From positions 1-64,000 of the forward strand of contig CAZYPK010000010.1 in NCBI GenBank assembly GCA_964649195.1: 64,000 bases of DNA, written 5' to 3'. A program made the translations under genes and the position numbers. Below the pieces are notes generated by a model, which did no database searches, had not been told where the DNA came from, and saw only the letters and a program-made list of their open reading frames with translations. Shown in pieces: positions 61,565 through 64,000 of this stretch (position 1 is its first letter; every line of letters begins with the position of its first letter). This stretch comes from JTS-RE9 sp964649195 (GTDB lineage: Bacteria; Planctomycetota; Phycisphaerae; Phycisphaerales; Phycisphaeraceae).

Positions 61565-62944
61565 TCACTCGGGGATCGTCATGTAAAGAAAGAACGAATA
61601 ATTGTTCAGGTTCATCGCCTTGCACACGATCGCCATGGACTTCTGCCTGGTCATGGTGTCCCACATCGTCTGGCTGTCGCCGCGCAGGAGCCTGAAGTAG
61701 TGCAGGTGGGCCGGCCGCTCCAGCGCGCCGGGGGGGTGCATTTCCCACTTGAGGCGCACACCCGGCTGCAGCTTCGTCGCCCAGTCGCCGGGCATGAACT
61801 TGAAGCGGTCGGCATCCTCCACAAGCTGCGCCAGCGTGCGCGAGTCGTCCCTTTCCTTGCAGAGGATGCCCAGGAAGTAGTCGCTGCCTTGCGTGAAGTC
61901 CACCTCGGTCATCGTTAGGAATCGGACGTTGCCGCGCTCCTCGAAAGGCAGCTTCTTCCAGGTGCTCTTGTCCTTCTCGGCGGCGACCTTGCGTATCTTG
62001 CTGATGATCTCGGTGAACGCCAGGCCCGGCCGGTCGTGATCGTAGGGCGGAAGGGGAAATGCCTCGGCATCGCGGTCGGGGCGCAGGGCGGCCAGTTCGC
62101 CCAGCAGCTCGGTGAGCTGAAGGTAGGCGTGCAGCGGCGTGATGGAGGGGACCATGGCCAGGTGCTCCAGCGCGGTGCTGAAGCGGTTGAGCGTCCGCAG
62201 CCGCAGCATCTTGCCCAACTGCGGCCCGTGCAACGCGCCCAGATCGAAGCCGGCAGTCGCCAGGCTGCGGACGGTTTCGCCTCGCTCGCCCTGCACGAAG
62301 ACGGCGAGGTCGCGCACCATCTGCCTCAGTCGGGGCGAGCCGGACAGCAACATGCAGGGCGGAAGGAACGCACCGTCCTCGCCGGGCTTGCCGTCGCCGG
62401 TGCCGGTGTCGTGGACGATCCGCAGCAGGGGCAGCGTTTCCAGGTCCGAGTCATCGTCATCGGGCAGGAGCAGGCGGGCGTTGATCCGCCGCACGCGGAG
62501 GCGCTGTTCGTTCTGCCCCGAGTTTTCGTCGGCGGATTCGACTTCCCTGACGCGGTACAGTCGCTTCTCCCGCCAGTCGTCCGCCGCCGCCGACTCGATG
62601 ACGTTGGCGCGGGCGTCGTAGCGCAGGGGCACGCCGATGCGGATGACCAGCGGCTCGCTCGTCGCTTCGTAGGCCCGCTTGATGTCCAGCGCGGGGATGT
62701 CGGTGTTGCCGGGCACGTCCAGCACCAGCCCCGCGCGCGTCACCAGCCGCAGCCGGTCGATGCGCACCAGCATCTTCTCCAAGGCATCGCGCGACACCTC
62801 CGAATGCACCAGCCCGTAGGGGAACGGCAGCGATAGTTCCCGCCACGACGCCAGCTCGCGCGAAAGCTGATGCTGCTGGTACTGAAGGTGGTGAGGCTGA
62901 AGGAAGAGGCCCTCGTGCCAGTGAATCGACGGCAATGACGACAT
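61565..62944 (-). CDS. tssK: T6SS baseplate protein TssK
   Basis: A 459-residue baseplate adaptor that connects TssEFG and Hcp to the TssL-TssM membrane complex. The N-terminal IHWHEGLFLQPHHLQYQQHQL is the TssK signature. The following YGLVHSEVSRDALEKMLVRIDRL and the mid-protein LLPLLRIVHDTG-like strands also match, and the C-terminal FFLYMTIPE end is conserved. Start taken at the ATG 62944, seven bases after GGAGG; a second ATG six bases upstream is too close to that site. It is followed after 81 bases by tssL. Confidence 0.94.
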   Translation of the reverse strand: MSSLPSIHWHEGLFLQPHHLQYQQHQLSRELASWRELSLPFPYGLVHSEVSRDALEKMLVRIDRLRLVTRAGLVLDVPGNTDIPALDIKRAYEATSEPLVIRIGVPLRYDARANVIESAAADDWREKRLYRVREVESADENSGQNEQRLRVRRINARLLLPDDDDSDLETLPLLRIVHDTGTGDGKPGEDGAFLPPCMLLSGSPRLRQMVRDLAVFVQGERGETVRSLATAGFDLGALHGPQLGKMLRLRTLNRFSTALEHLAMVPSITPLHAYLQLTELLGELAALRPDRDAEAFPLPPYDHDRPGLAFTEIISKIRKVAAEKDKSTWKKLPFEERGNVRFLTMTEVDFTQGSDYFLGILCKERDDSRTLAQLVEDADRFKFMPGDWATKLQPGVRLKWEMHPPGALERPAHLHYFRLLRGDSQTMWDTMTRQKSMAIVCKAMNLNNYSFFLYMTIPE

Positions 62945-63019
62945 ATCCATGCCTCCGCGCAGGTGTGGGCCTCAAACCCGTGCCGACGCTGGTGATGCTG
63001 ACGCGGCCCGATGCCGGAG

Positions 63020-63955
63020 CTAACTCTTCTGTCCCATCAGGACCACGGTCACATCGACGAGAATACCGAGGATGTCCCGCTCGATCGCCAGCGGGTCCAG
63101 CAGGCCCGGCGCCAACTGCTTGAACTTGCGCCACGACGCGGATTCCAGGCCCTCGAGCATCTTCCGCTCGTGAATCGCAACCGCCTCGATCTCCTCCGGC
63201 CTGAGCCGGGCAATGTCGCCATGGGCGAACTTGGAACCGACCTGGCTCACGCTCGACAGCAGCGCCGCTGTCAGCGCCCGTAGATGCTCGACAGCCTCGA
63301 ACACGTTGCTCATCGTGACCTCTTCGTTGCCGATGAGGAACTGGCGTATCTGCCTGGAGAGCGAGGTGGCGGGCATGCGCCCCGCGCCTTCGCGACGGCC
63401 TCCCATCTTTTTCCATATCTCCCAGATGATCTGATCCAGCTTGCAGACGCTGACGCACAGCGTCTCGATCAGCCGCACCAGCCGCACGGCATCCAGCGTC
63501 CGTTCGGCGGGAATTTCCAGGCTCTTTTTCAGCGATGCCAGCGGCTCGACGGGAAGGCCCGCTTCGCCCACCTTCGACAGCCCCGCCTTGGCCAGCGGCT
63601 CGATGATCTGCGATCGGCGATCCGCCTCCGACATCCCCTTGGCCAGCTCCACCAGCCGCCGCACCAGGAAACTGGGATCCTTCAACTCGCTTTCGTTCGT
63701 CGCCGATTCCCGCACGCCCTTCTGGGCCTTGGCGACCACCGCCTGGTCGTCCCAGGTCGGAAACCGCGATTCCAACTCCCGCAGAAAAGCCTGCCGCTCT
63801 TCCTGGCCCAGCGTCGCCAGCGACTGCTGGACGGTTTCGTCCAGGTACATCAGGCGGTCCTGCGGCGGCTGGTCGGCGAAGTCGATCTGAATCGAACGAA
63901 GTCGATTGGCCGTGGCGGCCGCCAGACGTGCGAAGGATGTCCCCTTGTCGGCCAT
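63020..63955 (-). CDS. TagH-like T6SS-associated protein without FHA domain
   Basis: A 311-residue soluble helical protein with GGAG five bases before the chosen ATG (an upstream frame from 63976 is less likely). The C-terminal 180 residues (LVRLIETLCVSVCKLDQIIWEIWKKMG, IRQFLIGNEEVTMSNVFEAVEHL, HGDIARLRPEEIEAVAIHE, ASWRKFKQLAPGLLDP) resemble the helical C-terminal domain of TagH/ImpI/Fha-type T6SS proteins. The usual N-terminal FHA domain is missing and is replaced by an unassigned helical region. Position just upstream of tssK is also typical of tagH or tssJ. The family assignment is tentative; further genes of the operon may lie beyond the window edge. Confidence 0.55.
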   Translation of the reverse strand: MADKGTSFARLAAATANRLRSIQIDFADQPPQDRLMYLDETVQQSLATLGQEERQAFLRELESRFPTWDDQAVVAKAQKGVRESATNESELKDPSFLVRRLVELAKGMSEADRRSQIIEPLAKAGLSKVGEAGLPVEPLASLKKSLEIPAERTLDAVRLVRLIETLCVSVCKLDQIIWEIWKKMGGRREGAGRMPATSLSRQIRQFLIGNEEVTMSNVFEAVEHLRALTAALLSSVSQVGSKFAHGDIARLRPEEIEAVAIHERKMLEGLESASWRKFKQLAPGLLDPLAIERDILGILVDVTVVLMGQKS

Positions 63956-64000
63956 GAAAACTCCCGCGATGTTCACTGCCGGTGAAGCGAGACGGTCATT

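Noticed and set aside
1..64000. CRISPR arrays, rRNA and tRNA genes
   Set aside because: No regularly spaced short repeats with unique spacers and no cloverleaf or rRNA-like sequence were seen on reading both strands; the tandem repeats found are coding or simple-sequence type.

Overview
The window reads as high-GC chromosomal DNA of a planctomycete, probably of the class Phycisphaerae. This is inferred from the large secreted and propeller-type proteins, an FHA-like two-partner exoprotein, a solitary rpmH, and a type VI secretion system (T6SS) built with many family-atypical parts. No rRNA, tRNA or CRISPR was seen. One run of 100 N (17325-17424) marks a scaffold gap.

Positions 1-12600 are housekeeping and scattered genes: a secreted metzincin-like metallopeptidase, a convergent acetyltransferase-like/small-protein pair, a RoxA-like di-haem c-type cytochrome lipoprotein set inside nested inverted and direct repeats, ribosomal protein L34 with its terminator, a secreted beta-propeller protein, a SpoIVB/S55-type protein and RNase III. 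Intergenic spaces here hold simple-sequence and palindromic repeats.

Positions 12790-19830 encode a two-partner (type Vb) secretion pair: a ShlB/FhaC-type outer-membrane transporter followed by a large FHA-domain exoprotein with tandem 61-residue repeats interrupted by the assembly gap. A small unknown gene and a FliA-like sigma factor (19926-21049) lead into the T6SS.

Positions 21081-63955 form one T6SS locus. The forward arm runs tssA, tssB, tssC, a second tssC with a zinc-ribbon insertion, tagJ, tssE, tssF, tssG, tssH (clpV), hcp, vgrG. An effector/accessory island follows: a LysM-like metallopeptidase, a helical-repeat protein, PAAR, a LysM protein of unknown activity, a short HEAT-type lipoprotein, an unknown 143-residue protein and an NlpC/P60-like peptidase. 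The arm then continues with a 651-residue protein carrying degenerate kinase-like motifs, a TssJ-like lipoprotein and a 1687-residue pseudokinase-TM-formylglycine-enzyme-like fusion. The reverse arm, reading towards it from the right edge, carries a TagH-like gene, tssK, tssL, tssM, a TagF-TM-formylglycine-enzyme-like fusion and a small lipoprotein. A MITE-like element and attC-like motifs lie in or beside the effector island.

Together the genes supply a full contractile apparatus: baseplate TssE/F/G/K, sheath TssB/C, tube Hcp, spike VgrG/PAAR, membrane complex TssL/M with a probable TssJ, and recycling ATPase TssH. They also supply candidate cell-wall and protein-degrading cargo. The most unusual features are the zinc-ribbon TssC paralogue and a membrane signalling module in which a pseudokinase and a TagF domain are each joined through a TM segment to the same kind of C-terminal FGE-like domain.
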